From Lytechinus variegatus (taxonomy: Eukaryota > Echinodermata > Echinoidea > Temnopleuroida > Toxopneustidae): a DNA stretch of 64,000 bases. Position numbers and translations under genes: made by a program. Numbering within the stretch: the first letter of the stretch is position 1; each line of letters begins with the position of its first letter. The notes below the pieces were generated by a model that saw only the letters and a program-made list of their open reading frames with translations, was not told the DNA's origin and made no database searches. The DNA is taken from NCBI RefSeq assembly GCF_018143015.1, contig NC_054746.1, positions 41,482,201 through 41,546,200 on the forward strand. The letters are read 5' to 3'. This document shows positions 33,914 to 46,857 of this stretch, one piece after another.

Positions 33914-36900
33914 CTGGACAATGAAAAGAACAAGGTAACAAAAGTATGATTATTTGTTCAAAGCGTTTTCCTTTTATTTAGACCCCTTTGCAAACACTGG
34001 AATAAGGAAATTCGAATAACACACGAAATAAGAAATTTCTACTTTTTGTAAAGCAAACAAAATGTTATATATTTGTTGTGATCTTGCGATGTCAAAATGA
34101 ATGTTATAATAGAAAAAAAAAATCGGTATATAATTTCAGAAAATACGTGGAATTAGGGAAAAGAGCATCAATGAATTCCCTGTTCATTTGTCGATCAATA
34201 AGAAACACTGGGTTAATAAATCCATTTTTTGAAGTCACTCATCTCCACTTTCTCTTTATCTGTCGATAAAGGCACTTAACCGATACATTTTCGTTATCCC
34301 AATGAAAGAAAAATGTGAACAAAACATCTTGTTGCGTCACTCGATATTTCGATTGTGAGAATTGTACATTGCAAAAGTTTTAGGTGAGGGTATTTCAGTA
34401 GCCTTACATGGTTTATTTTCCATGAATGGTTTTCATTAAAGTCATTGTACATAAAGGTTTCGTTTGCATCCGTTTAAACTGCGGCGCTAGCAGAGTGGAA
34501 ATATGTTGAATGCTTTAAATGAAACAATTTCACAACGATTATCGGAAATCAATGTTAAAGGCAAGAAAATGTCATCAACCTCGCATTTGCTTGTCAATGA
34601 GAACGTTGAATATGGGAAGAATCAATGCGTTAAAAATCGAAGGATCATTATCAGATTTTCGAGAATCTAGGGGTAAACTCATTCCTGTCTATTAAAAAAA
34701 AGTTTGAAATTGACTTAGGTACCGCAAGATGGCGCAATTTCAAAATTAGAATCTCTTCATTTTGATCTTGATGAATATTCTATAACGTTTGCAATCAAAT
34801 TAGTGAATTAATGATAAAATTATTCATTTTGGTCAATTAAATCTATTAAATGTTAAATGTTTAAAAGGTTTAAAAGAGGGGCGGCAAATGTAAAATAACA
34901 TTTGACGGGAATTGTTTTTATTATTATTATTATTATTATTATCATTATTATCATGTTATAATAATCATTTACTAATAGTAGTAGTAGTTTTTTTGAAGAT
35001 ATCGATGTTGTGCTTATAGTTGGGAGTCATCATTTTTCTAAACCAGACCAAATTCAATGGAATAATCAAACGGAATATCCATATAGTTCAGAGGTGAACA
35101 ACTGATTAATCAATCGCAACTCTGACAGGAAATAAAAGTGGACATTGCCAAACAGCAGGATATCTCGACTAGTAATTGGAACGATAACATTACTTCTTGA
35201 TCACTGTGTGTTAATCACGAGATATACGTGGTGAATAATAAAAGGGGCAGTAGGAAAGAAGTTAATAAACATTGCTGTGTTTTAATTAGACGAATGTGCT
35301 CGTCCGATCACCGCTGTGACGAGGTGTTATCGTTATTGGATAATTAAGCGACGCAAGCTAATGAGGGCCAGGCAATAGATAACATGGTGGCCTTTTGACG
35401 TCTGAACTAATCTTATGTTGATTCAAATGGTTCGAGTAAGAAAAGAAACGTACAGGAGAAAATGATTTCAAATGGGTAACAGTCTTAGAAAGGAAGAGAA
35501 ATAGAGAAGATGAGAGAGAGAGGGAAGGAGAACGATTAATAAATGAGTAAGAAATTGAATTAACTTTTCGAATGAAGATTGGCAGTGCTCTAGAGCGCCG
35601 AAGGGGCCGCCGGAGTCAGAATGGATAATATTGATTTCGAATTTTCAGCGGGTAAATTGCATAGCAGTGGCTCGTAATGAAACGTGTAATTTTCATATCT
35701 ATTCTAAAATCAATACCAGAACAACCTTATCATGAAATCCGTTGCATAAACGCACCTGTCAGGCACATATGCCTTTCTGCCCATTTCCAGTAAAAACATG
35801 TAATGACTAAAATACATCGCAATTCGGCCTTAGCCGCGATGATGTCTTGATTTTTATTAATAAACCATTTATCTATCTATCTATCTAAAAGAATAAGATG
35901 AATAATTTCAAATTTGGGTGAATGGAATGGTGAAGGAACATCTTATATAAGAAATAAATGAAAAAAACAAACATGTGATATCATCCTCAAACATCAATTT
36001 CTTAAAATGAAATTACAAAAAGGATTAACATTCATCATCATAAAATATCTAATTACAACCGGTGTAGAAAAAAAGTTAATCATTTATTATTTTCATTCTC
36101 TAAATTATGCACGAATCTTTCTAATTGATTCTTCTTGATTGATTTTAATACTATTGTTTTATAGGCGTTTAAATCTATGTATAAATATATATATATGGTT
36201 ACTGTCCTTCCATGCACTAGGCAACATCATAATACATCATAGATACAGTTGATTTCAATTATCATTTTTTGTTCAATTTTTTTTTTCAAAATACTTATTA
36301 AAAAAATCAAATCATAAAACTATAAAGTTATACATTTCAATGAAATTGGACGAAGTATGCTATATGTATAAGCAAATATTTTCCCTGGCGCTCTGAAATA
36401 TTGAGGCGTTTTGGTAATCAAGTTGATAAAAACCATGCAATGTTCATAATCTATTTCCGGATACACCATGTCTGGCAATAAATCTGGGTTAAGACCAAGA
36501 CAAGGGTTTTTTATGAGCTTTATGTCACTTCACTTCCTCTCCTACATGACAGTTTCAAGAAATGGGTTTATTGGCTGTCAAAAAACGTGAAGAAAAACTG
36601 ATAAACAAACAATATCAGACAATTTTTGTACCAGTTTTGTAAAGCTCCTATAAGTCTTGGTCTACATTCAGATAGAAATAAAGTACTGACCAATATCACT
36701 CGGGTATTTACTCAGTCTTCGTCACTTTCTCAGTCCTATTTAAGCTTTATGTTATTTGTAACTGTTTCCAATGTACGATTAAAGAGAAGGGAGCAGCAAA
36801 TCCCTGAAAAGGTTTCTTTTTTCTATTGTGTTTTCGATTTGATTGATTACCATATTGCTGGCAAACAATGGAACTATAATGAACGACTAAAATAAAATTA

Positions 36901-39900
36901 AGTTCAAATATAAATCGTTTTCCCTGTTTTTCAATCAAAAGATGATAGCGTGTTTTTTAAATTCATTTTACATTCGACGACATCTTGGATAGGCTAGGAA
37001 CCATGATAAAACCTCTTCCAGGAAAAAAGATAAACAGTTTAAAACTTTTACTTTTTACTTGGGTGATTATGTCACTTTTTTAGATAATGAAACTTTAATC
37101 TACATCCGTCCTATTGACTATGTATAAGAAAAGAAACTTTCTAGGAATCATTTCATTGATTGTTTCTTCGATTTAAGAATAAAACTAAATGAGTCACACT
37201 AAGTATTGTTACATCTCACTATAAAAGATATTCAGTGTTTCTTATGTGGATACGATTGAGTTTACTTGTGACCAAAAAGCCACAGGTAATTTTTTTATAT
37301 ACTTTTTGTTTTTTTGAAGAATGGATGACGTTTTTGGTCTTTATGATTCTACCTACTATATCATAGGAAACAACAGGTTTTTTCCCTGAAAGATTCATCG
37401 TTAACTAATCTCAATAGATCAATTTTAAATGTATCTGTCTCTCCGTTGAGGGATATATACATGAACCAATACAGAAAGACAAAAAAAAAAAATTCTTATA
37501 TTTCGATCGCTTGTAACCAGCCTTAATAGTGAATCGATGTTTGTTACAAATGTTTTGTTGTAAATTATTCTTGGTTTCTCTTTCTTTCAAATGATTTTCA
37601 AATCATATACACATTTTATTCATCTCTCCATGTAAACATCGTTTAGCAATTGTTTTATTTGGGTTAATTAAGTGACCGTATGATGTTGAGTTTGTTGATT
37701 TTTTTTATTTTCTTTAAAGTCAAACTTTTCCAGATGTCAGCGGGATAATGAATAGTTCCGATGAAACATAAATTGAACACTAATTAGTTAGTGTGCAAAG
37801 ACTTCAATTTAATCATGCAAAATGATAAAGATATATGGCCTTCAATGACGACGGGATCGACAACAGTTAGTCTATTCACTGAAGATATAACATCGTGGTT
37901 CAACTTGTAACGAGTGTCGATTATGATAAAATAAAAATTGAACAGGAAAATGATTTAGATGTATAAATCTAATATAGACTAACCCGATTCTCGGAGAGGT
38001 TAAGGGCGGCTGACAGTTCAGCAACATCGATACTGCTCAGATAGTGTGTACAGCGAAATTTCTGTTCCAACGTAGCTACCTGTGTTGGTGAGAAAGGTAC
38101 CCGAGGGTTACGGCCCAGTTTACGTTTCTTCGCACCGTCCTTTCTCTTTGTACCTGCAAGAGTTCAAAAGAAAAGGAATCGAACATAATCATATTGGTAT
38201 ACCTTCAGTTTTGCAGAGTGTCATGATGAATTCGTAAGTTACGCGTTTTAAACTCTCATGAATAGGTATTGGTTAGTAGATAATCTTCATGTTCTTGTTA
38301 CTTTTCTTGTCAAATATGCCTGACACTATTTTTGTTTAACTTGTTATGTAAGAAAAGCTAATAAAACGACAGTACAACCATCCCCAACAAAAAAAAATTA
38401 TTATGAATCTACAAGATGAAGCAGATAAATATTGATAAAACAACAATGCATTTTCTTTCATGCATATTTTTAATTAGGCCAGTACAATTTGTATAAACTA
38501 TCTTTAAAATCATTTACGTGTATATAAGATTGAAAATACGCTATACAAATCTTCCGTATTATTATTATATAGATGTTATGCTATCAAATTATAGTAATAG
38601 CCATAATGAAAAAAAATAAAAATGTCCAATGACAAATGTTGCACCTATACAGTGCGATCGAGACTTTCTTTTTTAATCGTGCCTATTAACGTTTGTAGAG
38701 ATATTTCGGTTTCCATGGTTATTGATAGGGTACTTGACTTATTTAGTACAATCAGCCAACAACATCAAAATAAATAAGTTCATAATACATATACAAACGT
38801 ATTGATACATTCTAAATTTATATCAAGGAAACTATCATTGTTTTTTTTTTCAAGCGCAGATCTAAAAACACAAATATTATGCAAACGAACATCTTTGTTA
38901 TAAATCAAGAAAGAGTACTTTGCTCCAATAATCTCAGCAATTTTCATCATTCCTGTCAGAGCCAATAGAGACGTCAATCCAATTTGAAAAGTTGACCGAA
39001 GCTATGATAATGATCACAACTTTAGGGGCAATTTAGTTGATTGTTAGTGTAACAAGTGATAAGAGAAAACAAACCAGACACGCTGTCCCAATTAATGAAT
39101 GCACGCGTGCACATACGACAAACATGGATTATTATACGAGTGGTTGAGGAGGCGCCCCGCCTTGTCTACTGGCTTGGTCTACGTACGATGAAAGGAGAGT
39201 TAAGAGACATCACGTAAATAAACTACCCCACGCCAGCAGCGATATGCTTTGGGTTGTCAAGGGACGCTTTTTTCCTTTTTCTAAAGTGGGAAACAAATGA
39301 TCTTATAAAGACTCTGAAAACAATTACCCCTTTTTCTTTTTAATAGTTTATCAAAGTATATTTAATAGCCTGAGCTTCATGCATGATTCATAGAGAATTT
39401 TATTGTTGCAAAATTTTCTACCAATCTTCTCTACCAAATGATCATATAAAGACTTTGACAACAATAACCACATTTTCTTCTTAATAATTTATCAAAGTAT
39501 TTTTAATAGCCTAAGCTTCATGCATGATTTATAGATAATTTCAAGTTGTTGCTTGGTGTTCTACCAATAGGCCACTACATGATTGTCCTGTATGTTAAAA
39601 ACGAACTTATTAAAATTGTAGCTGAATTTGCTTGTCAGGATTATTTACTCATATTTAGATGATCATTATTGATAAATGGGTTTTTTGTGAAATCTTCCAG
39701 TTTTGCAATTGATATCACTCACTATAATGCAAATGATGCAAACATTCCATCTGTCATCATGCATTAAAGTTTAAAACACCTTGAAAATGTTTCAAAGTTA
39801 AGATGTGTCGGCCTAGATCAGTTATAGCTAATCCATGGTTTTAAGGTTTGGTAAGAGTTTTCTGAAGTAAAATACAGACATATGACATTATACTACAAAC

Positions 39901-42900
39901 ACATATGTGATAATGATGCTCATAATTAAAATTAAAGACTCAATGTTACCTGGAATTTACATTCAAAACAATTAAATTTTCGTAATGACAGTTTTTACAT
40001 TTTCATATATCTAAAGGTATGTTGGGACCATTAATTATGAAGCAAAATGATTTTCCAATTGAGATGCATTTTTATACCAAATTTATTTCTAATTATCCGT
40101 ATTGACATATCGTGGCAATTAAGCTTCTATTACTAGTATTATGAATGTATGAATGATCTTGGAGCCTACATCATTGTGATATTTATGTTTAATGTAAGTT
40201 ATACAACAATGGGTTATGGATGTATATAAGAATTTTATAAACAAATCCCTCTCAAGTATAGTTTTCAATTTTGAAATCAAAATTCCCAGAGCTTGGCATT
40301 CGATCATTTTCGAGAGAAATGAAACGCCAGACAATTTTATCAAGACATAGTTCAGCCATTGACATGATGGATGAGCTATCGATTCTACTGTTATCATAAC
40401 CAAACATTAACTTTTCCCCTTTTTTCAGAAGAACTTATGCTATGTACGTTCGGTTGTTGGTACTTCCACATGAATTCCTTTCAAAAGACATTTGACATAG
40501 GTCGTCTAACATCAAGCTTGACGACCCAATGTAGTTTATTTGAAGCATAGAATAGTCTGTCCATACCCAACAAAAGCCGCTTGCTTTAAATCAAGGACAT
40601 TTTTGTCATGCAAATCAATTAAATGAGCAGAGTTACAATGATATCGCAATAGTACCATTTGCAGTTTCAAAGCATAGGCTAGTATTATGTATGCGGTAGG
40701 ATTATGCCACATACTACGATATGATTCGATTTGAAATTTATTTGTTCTTTGTTCTTCTGGTTTTAGGCTGATTATTTGATGATTTGAGAAGAGAAATTAT
40801 AATGTAATATTCGTTATTTTGCCACTTATGGTCATTCTCGTTCAAAATAACAATATCAAAAGAATTAAGCATACCTGTTTATGTTACTACAGGATATACA
40901 AACAGACAATTTAATCGAAGATTGTGTTTGTACTTATTGAAGTACTTCAGATGATTGATAGACAATGCATTTAGATAGTGATGTAGACTTGTGGTTGTAC
41001 AAGCGATTTTAAACATATAAACCGAAGAATATTATAACAAAATTATTTCATCTACATTTGTCAGATATATAATTTCGTAACAATTATTGTCCTATATAAA
41101 GAAGGTTTTGTTATTATTGTTGTTGTTATTTTATCTTGCAATTACAAATATAGCTCAAAGAAAACAGAGTCATGATAGTTGCATATTTCAATTATATGTA
41201 CATGTATTTACACTGTAATTTGTAAAATAATGTCATAAACTTGCTTCTCATCAAAATCAATTAGTAGAAGCTCGCCAGTATAAACTTCTTACTTTCTTTT
41301 CATCCTTGCCGATGTGACGAAAACAAACGAATGGTTCACATCAAATTAATCAATGGACACAAATATTTTAAAAGCCTAGTGTGAAGTATGCAACGTTATA
41401 ACTTAGTACTTTGTTAAATCTTAAAAAAAAATGTTTTAAGCACGATTAATTAAAAGTCAATGGAAACTCAAATGACATCTGATAAAGATGAAATGTTTCC
41501 AGCGGGTATAAAATGTGGCCTGAAGAAAGTAATTTGATGGTTTTTTATAAATAAAGCAACTTAAAATCAATAGAAACTCTTCTTTTATCAGAAACAATAA
41601 TTGAAATGCAACGTTTGCTTATTACTATCATAAAAAAAAACCCACGTTGATAAAGCACATCTTTTGAAGTTGGAACATGTTTAAGTAGTTTCTTGTTTAT
41701 CGTCTAATAACATAATATCAAATCAACTTTGTGATATCCATTATTATTTTTTGTTATTATTGAAATATTATTGATCTTCACATAATAATGGAATAATAAT
41801 AATAATGACTTTACGCGAGTGGTATATTGAATAGTACACTCATAGCCAAAAAAAAATCAGGTAGGAATTAGATCCCTTTAGTCCCGTATTTGGAGCCCCT
41901 CGAGAAAAAGGGTCCCAAAAAGGTTCTTTACGTGCTAAAGAACTTGCAATCTTTTTTTCTTGTTAATTCTAAATGCGTGTTTTCTCAATAACAACTCTGT
42001 CGCTTTTGCCTATCACTAGAACATGTAGGATTTGACATTTAAAGATTACTTAACATCAGGTTTTAATTAATCTTATCAGTACATTGGTCAGTTTGGTCAT
42101 TAATTTGATAGTGTAATTGTCTTTTTTCAATAAACCACAGTAGATGGCAGGTTCGAATCCCATGGTTCCAATATTTTCTGACTTATGATTTTCATTACAG
42201 ATCGAGCATACCGATCGTAAACAAATAGGAGCAATGCCGAAAATTTGTAAACAAATTATAATTTTCTCCTATTCTTTCATGCTTGTAGTATATAAAGTAG
42301 AAAGTAAACACATTTAACATAAGCGATGAGAATTCCTCTTGAGTAAATAGCGTAATCAAATTTCTTTTATTGCAATTCTCAAAATTATCAATACTGACTA
42401 TTGTTAAATTACTGATTAAGTCTTAAATTCTTAAATAAGTTAAATAAATCTTTGGTCTACATACACAAGTTCTCTTAAAGACATATGCCATGTACATGAT
42501 GTATGTAATTCAGCATAAATTGAACACCATGTAGTTGATTCATGATTGGAAACAAATACCGATGGATGTATATCGTGAAAAATGTGGTACACAAAAAAGT
42601 GTACTTCAAATAACATTTCATATGATGAGGACTTGTGAAACAGTCAAGGAATCTAAAAAGAATGTCTAGAAATTAAACTATATGATGTATTACCAATTAA
42701 AGTGTTTATTAAAAGAATAGTATTATCATGATTATATGAAAAAAGGATGAAGAAAACGTTGACAAGACTGACAGAACACCTAAAAATAGTTATTTGTTGA
42801 AGTATTAATATCATAGCACCCTCAATTTTAATCATCATGGTTTAGGTATAATATTTCATGACTGAATTTAGAAACTATTTTAACAAACATAAACGGTGGC

Positions 42901-43866
42901 TTATGATGATGTTAGATTAATACACAAATTTTCGGATATACCATGTTTACTGTATTTGCATGACTGCGTCGACAAATCTTAATATAGGTATAAACTTGGA
43001 AAAAATAAATCAAATGTCGCACACGTTAAAGGCCAATTATTCCCTCTTTAAAAGTATATAAATAATGTAAATTTTGAATTGCTATATGCTATTGCAATTG
43101 ATTTTTTTTACAATACGATATGTGCAAAGGGTTAGTCAGTTAGTCCAATGCCAATAACCCTATTCAATCCACGCAAACTTCTTTTTGAAATAAATATTAT
43201 TTTCCTTTAAATATACTTTGAAAAATGATAACAATGATACTCACGTGGAAGTCTCGGTGGTTTATATCTTGTACATTGAAGCCATGAAAACCTTGTCATT
43301 GGGTTATCTGAAGAATCATTATCTGTCTTTGAGTCTTGACAATCTCCTTCATCATCATCAATCAGTTTGGGTGACGTTGCTTCTTGACTATCATCAATGC
43401 ATTCTCGTGGTGAATGGAAATGTTTCTCTTGAAAAGAGACGCCATTTTTGTTGTGTAATGTTAGTTTATGCTTGGCTCTGATACTTTCTAGACGGCTCGA
43501 AGTCGACGAATCCCCGTCCTTCTTACCCAAGATACCTTCTATGCTGAAGTCGGTAACACCGGGCCTTTTGTCGCCAAGGCTGCCCGGAGAGACAGCACCA
43601 CTGCTAGGTAATGGTCTCAATCCTTGCGCCACCCGTAGGTTCTCCATGCTGAACGAGGCAGCAGCAGCGATCGTTGCCGCTGATCCTCCGGGGAAGGTCG
43701 CAAGCTGGCCCATTGTAGTCGAGGATAGAGCTCCAAACGGTGGCTGCATTCTTAGCCCGACTAAAGAAAAGCCCGAATAGTTGGAGAGTGGCGCCGGGAA
43801 GACCCCGGCGGCGTAGAACCCCTGCTGGAGTGAATAAGCCGAGTTTAAGAGAGCCATCCTGAACAA
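33443..43866 (-). CDS. Msxlx: Msx-like homeobox transcription factor (Msxlx type), three coding exons, complete
   Basis: Exons 43866-43245, 38153-37984 and 33913-33443 join in frame to 420 residues. Seen: an eh1-like Groucho-binding motif FSIEGILG (107-114), a second weaker one FSMENL (72-77), an acidic stretch (about 157-190), the motif FSWLQCTRYKPPRLPR (193-208), the homeodomain at 221-280 and a Ser/Pro-rich tail. The homeodomain keeps Pro7, Phe8, Leu16, Phe20, Trp48, Gln50, Asn51 and Arg53; its Pro7-Phe8, LE-x-KFR and YLS match Msx proteins. The FSIEGIL and WLQ-x-TR-x-x-PPR motifs correspond in place and shape to Msx conserved motifs FSVEALM and PWMQ. Differences from true Msx, such as RARERR at the homeodomain end, favour the Msx-like class Msxlx. 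Inferred role: a nuclear, sequence-specific repressor in development. Other ANTP-class names such as Nedx are possible; membership of the Msx-related group is firm. Confidence 0.9.
34917..34960. repeat. (TTA)n microsatellite
   Basis: About 12 TTA units with ATC variants. Confidence 0.85.
35815..35890 (+). repeat. Retroposon 3' end with (ATCT)n tail
   Basis: AATTCGGCCTTAGCCGCG hairpin, then TTTTTATTAATAAACC and a short ATCT run; this layout is typical of LINE or SINE 3' ends with microsatellite tails. No body is recognised upstream. Confidence 0.35.
37984..38153 (-). CDS. Msxlx: Msxlx coding exon 2 (homeodomain helices 1-2)
   Basis: Acceptor CTCTTGCAG, donor CGG|GTTAGT. It encodes the basic linker TKRKDGAKKRKLGRN and homeodomain positions 1-44, ending NLSENR. 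The intron between homeodomain positions 44 and 45 is the classic site in many ANTP-class genes. Confidence 0.96.
38154..43244 (-). other. Msxlx intron 1 (5.09 kb)
   Basis: AT-rich, mostly unique-looking. Contains the 141-bp tandem duplication at 39295 and a fragment of a CCCGTATTTGGA repeat at 41875-41950 (also seen near 3312). A B-box-like GGTTCGAATCCC lies at 42151. Confidence 0.6.
39295..39576. repeat. Tandem duplication, two units of about 141 bp
   Basis: AAATGATCTTATAAAGACT at 39295 and AAATGATCATATAAAGACT at 39436 begin two units that both continue through TTTATCAAAGTAT, TTTAATAGCCT and AGCTTCATGCATGATT, at roughly 85% identity. Confidence 0.85.
43245..43866 (-). CDS. Msxlx: Msxlx coding exon 1
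   Basis: It encodes residues 1-207 plus the first base of Arg208, ending at a C|GTGAGT donor. It holds the eh1 motif and the pre-homeodomain FSWLQCTRY motif. It is visibly more GC-rich than the flanking DNA. A second in-frame Met at residue 4 could also be the start. Confidence 0.92.
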
Positions 43867-44374
43867 TAAATCGACTCGCTAATCCTGACTTTTTACTTTC
43901 GCTAGTTAGAAGAGATAGGATATAGAAGAGACCATATATTCTCTCAGCATTGAGTGAAGACGATGAACTCCAAGTTAGAAATGATCATCAGACATAAAGC
44001 AGAGCAATATAAACCCTCCTTGATTTCTAGATATACCACAAAAAAACAGTGAAAAGTGGTAAACACGTCAGTGACAGCGACCCTACGACTTTCTTTTATA
44101 AAAACCTTCCTCTCATCTTTGTCGAATGAAAAAAAAATTGTCATGAGATGGGCAGAAGTTCTGAAGAGAAAGCAGCGATAGGTGGTGTCTATTCACAAAT
44201 TCATTCCCACTTTGTTGGTATCAAAGTAGAAAGATTCAATTCGCAAACAAGTTTCTCTCATAATACCACCTTCCATCTACAATGAACACCACACATGAAA
44301 CGGCACCAACCTGTACTGCACATGCGCACAGATCGTGCTTTAATTGGCTTGACCTTCGAGGGGTCATAGAATGA

Positions 44375-44382
44375 TGACGTCA
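44375..44382. promoter_or_regulatory. Perfect CRE palindrome TGACGTCA upstream of Msxlx
   Basis: TGACGTCA is the consensus CREB/ATF site. It lies about 510 bp upstream of the Msxlx start codon in a GC-richer patch that also has GCACATGCGCAC (NRF1-like) near 44318-44330. Position and clustering suggest a promoter region; function is inferred. Confidence 0.4.
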
Positions 44383-44440
44383 CCTAGACGGTGGAGTCAA
44401 CTTCTCTTGTTACTTCTGGTTGAGTTTCGATGGCGTGAAG

Positions 44441-44450
44441 TATTTATAGT
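44441..44450 (-). promoter_or_regulatory. Possible TATA box for Msxlx
   Basis: ACTATAAATA on the - strand, about 575 bp upstream of the start codon. It would place a start site near 44415, leaving the CRE in the 5' UTR, so this is only tentative. Confidence 0.2.
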
Positions 44451-46857
44451 TATCTTGACTTGGTGCCCTTTTAGCGCCTGATTAGGCAAAGGGTATATTG
44501 GGAGAATGGACTAGATTATTGCTGACACCGTGGTGGGGTTAATGGGTGGATAGAAGAGGCGCCAATACAGAGAATGTGGTGAATAAATGACCGTGATGGT
44601 GGTGGTGAAAATTATCTATAAAGTTCTGATTTACAACGGAAAGAAAGAAATGGAAATTTTATTTTAGATAAAAGAAAACTTATTGAGTGACTTCTTAGAG
44701 GTAAACAGAGGTATTTTGATATATTCATCCTATAAAGTAAGCAAATAGTGTTTTAAGATGACATGTAACTATGTATTTAATAGTGATATTAATCGACAAT
44801 ATTTCTTATCGAGAAAACAAAATTGTCATAGTTTACGAAGCATCCATTGTTCCAGATTCTTTTTTTTAAGCACAGTCAGGGCCTCTGTGATTAATCTTGT
44901 AATAAAAAGGGAAATTGTGAGAAAAAGAGAGTTCATTTTGTTGATGACGATCCGTCGAATGCGAATGGATCTTTATGAGTACCCTCAAATGCATCGACAC
45001 TAACATTGTGTATATCATTTGAAAATGCTGATTTGAATTAACCGACAGTACTAAAACTTTATTGAATTTTGATTTGTGTGGATATTGATAAATAAAGAGC
45101 TGCTGTTCAAAGTGGGGCTGTTCTCTATTTCATAATATTAATATTAATCCATGGACCCCCCCCCCATCTCTCTTCCTGTGTCTTCCTCACATCCCCTATC
45201 TCTTCCATACATATTCTTTCTCATTCCTTCTTTTTTTTTCAAGATTTAATTTTACAAGGGAGATGCTCCATGATTTTACCATCAGACTCATTCGCAGACT
45301 AACTACCAATCATTGATATATGAGCTGCGATATGAGGAAGTATCATGATTGCCGTTCTGACGATGCCTAATATTTCATCATGGATTAATTTGGTGATTGA
45401 GCTACGGGAATGGACAAGTTTCTTTGGTAATAGCTCTTGCTATTTGCGTCAAAGCCTGCCATCCTATACGAACAACTCGAGGAACATTGGGACACATCGC
45501 CCTATAGAGAAGGTCTGAACCATACAGGCGTATGCCACAATCCCAAGTTCCTAATCCACAACTCGAAATCGTAAACCTATCATTAAGCACCATTTTCCAA
45601 TCAAGCAAATGAGAACCGAGAAACGAATGGTAGCGAGAAGTTAAACAGTAAGATGATGAATAACATGATGAAGATGATGGTAGATGATGACTCTTGCAGA
45701 CTGATTATGAAGTTATTAAAGGAAGAGAAGGAAAAAAAATGGTTTGGTCAATGATTGGTGATAGCCTTGTCAAGGAGAGATAAGCTGGTGGTAGTCGGCT
45801 TCGAGGAATCAATCGGACTAATTTTGAAGGAGATTGGAACGACAGCTGAAAAACATATATATGACGCGAATCGAGGGGAAAGTATTACATATATAGCTCT
45901 GCCGGGGGTCGTGGGTAATTAATTAGCTCGTTCTCCTTGATTGTTTTTCTTAGGGAGAATCAATCCAACAAAAGAGCAAGTGTATCAGAAGCAGGATATT
46001 AGGAACATGGAAACAGGCTGATTATCTTGTCTTGAGGACATAACGCAGAAAAGGGTCATTAGCAGAAATGTATCATGTTAATTATACATTATTGAAATAT
46101 TGGAACGGCACTACGGGCAAATTTGTCATCTAAACCTTTCAGTATTGAGCATAATGTGTTGGAATAAAATATATCAGATCGTTATGAATCCTCACAAAAA
46201 GTATCCACCCTATTGGGGCTACTTTAATGGTTAACAAATTATATTGCTAATTGAATTACATTATATGTCCCTCTTATTCCAATTATTCTAGTCACGAAGG
46301 GTCTTGACTGAACTTATACCTTAATTAATTAATTCATTTTTTGAGGGGTGGGTATTTTCATACTTTACTCTTTGAGTACTTGCCATTTCATGTCAGAGTT
46401 AAATACAACAGTCATTGATTTAAAACACCAATTTTCACACCCCATGTACGGAAACAACATGGCATGTTTGCATCAATTGATAATATGCTTTACCTCCATT
46501 ATCTTATCGACCTATCAACAAAGATTTTTGTCTCCTGCTAAATGACCATGTCGCCACCACAGTGCCAAATCGTTTAAGCGATGCAGTTGCAGAAAGAAAC
46601 AATGTTTGTTTACTAATGATGGTGTCATGAAATCATATATAGGCTAGCTTAAGAATCCACATGTTGAAAATTAGGTTGGATATTATAATTGTATTTGATG
46701 ACAGTATAAAATGAAAATATATAAAATACAATTTATGCTTATTGTTTGCATACAATACATATTATAGGAAAGTATACTCAGTATGCAATATGTATTCATT
46801 CATCATGTGTCCAATGTTCAAAAGTTGTATACCTTACAAAGCAAATCATGAGATTAT

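Larger units (their letters stand above)
33914..37983 (-). other. Msxlx intron 2 (4.07 kb)
   Basis: Contains a (TTA)n tract at 34917-34960, a retroposon-like 3' end with (ATCT)n at 35815-35890, (TA)n near 36190 and a GC-richer, TAAT-rich patch at 35180-35420. Confidence 0.6.
43867..46857. other. Msxlx upstream region
   Basis: Promoter-like patch at 44300-44500 (CRE, NRF1-like site). Further out it is AT-rich with a C-run at 45159-45167; no gene. Confidence 0.4.

Noticed and set aside
33478-33933. Coding frames on the + strand and other - strand phases in Msxlx exon 3
   Set aside because: Shadows of the Ser/Pro-rich exon in its true frame.
42151-42162. GGTTCGAATCCC B box as a tRNA gene
   Set aside because: No A box or acceptor stem at the right distance; a lone B-box-like word.
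43218-43780. + strand open frames over Msxlx exon 1
   Set aside because: Antisense shadows of the real exon.
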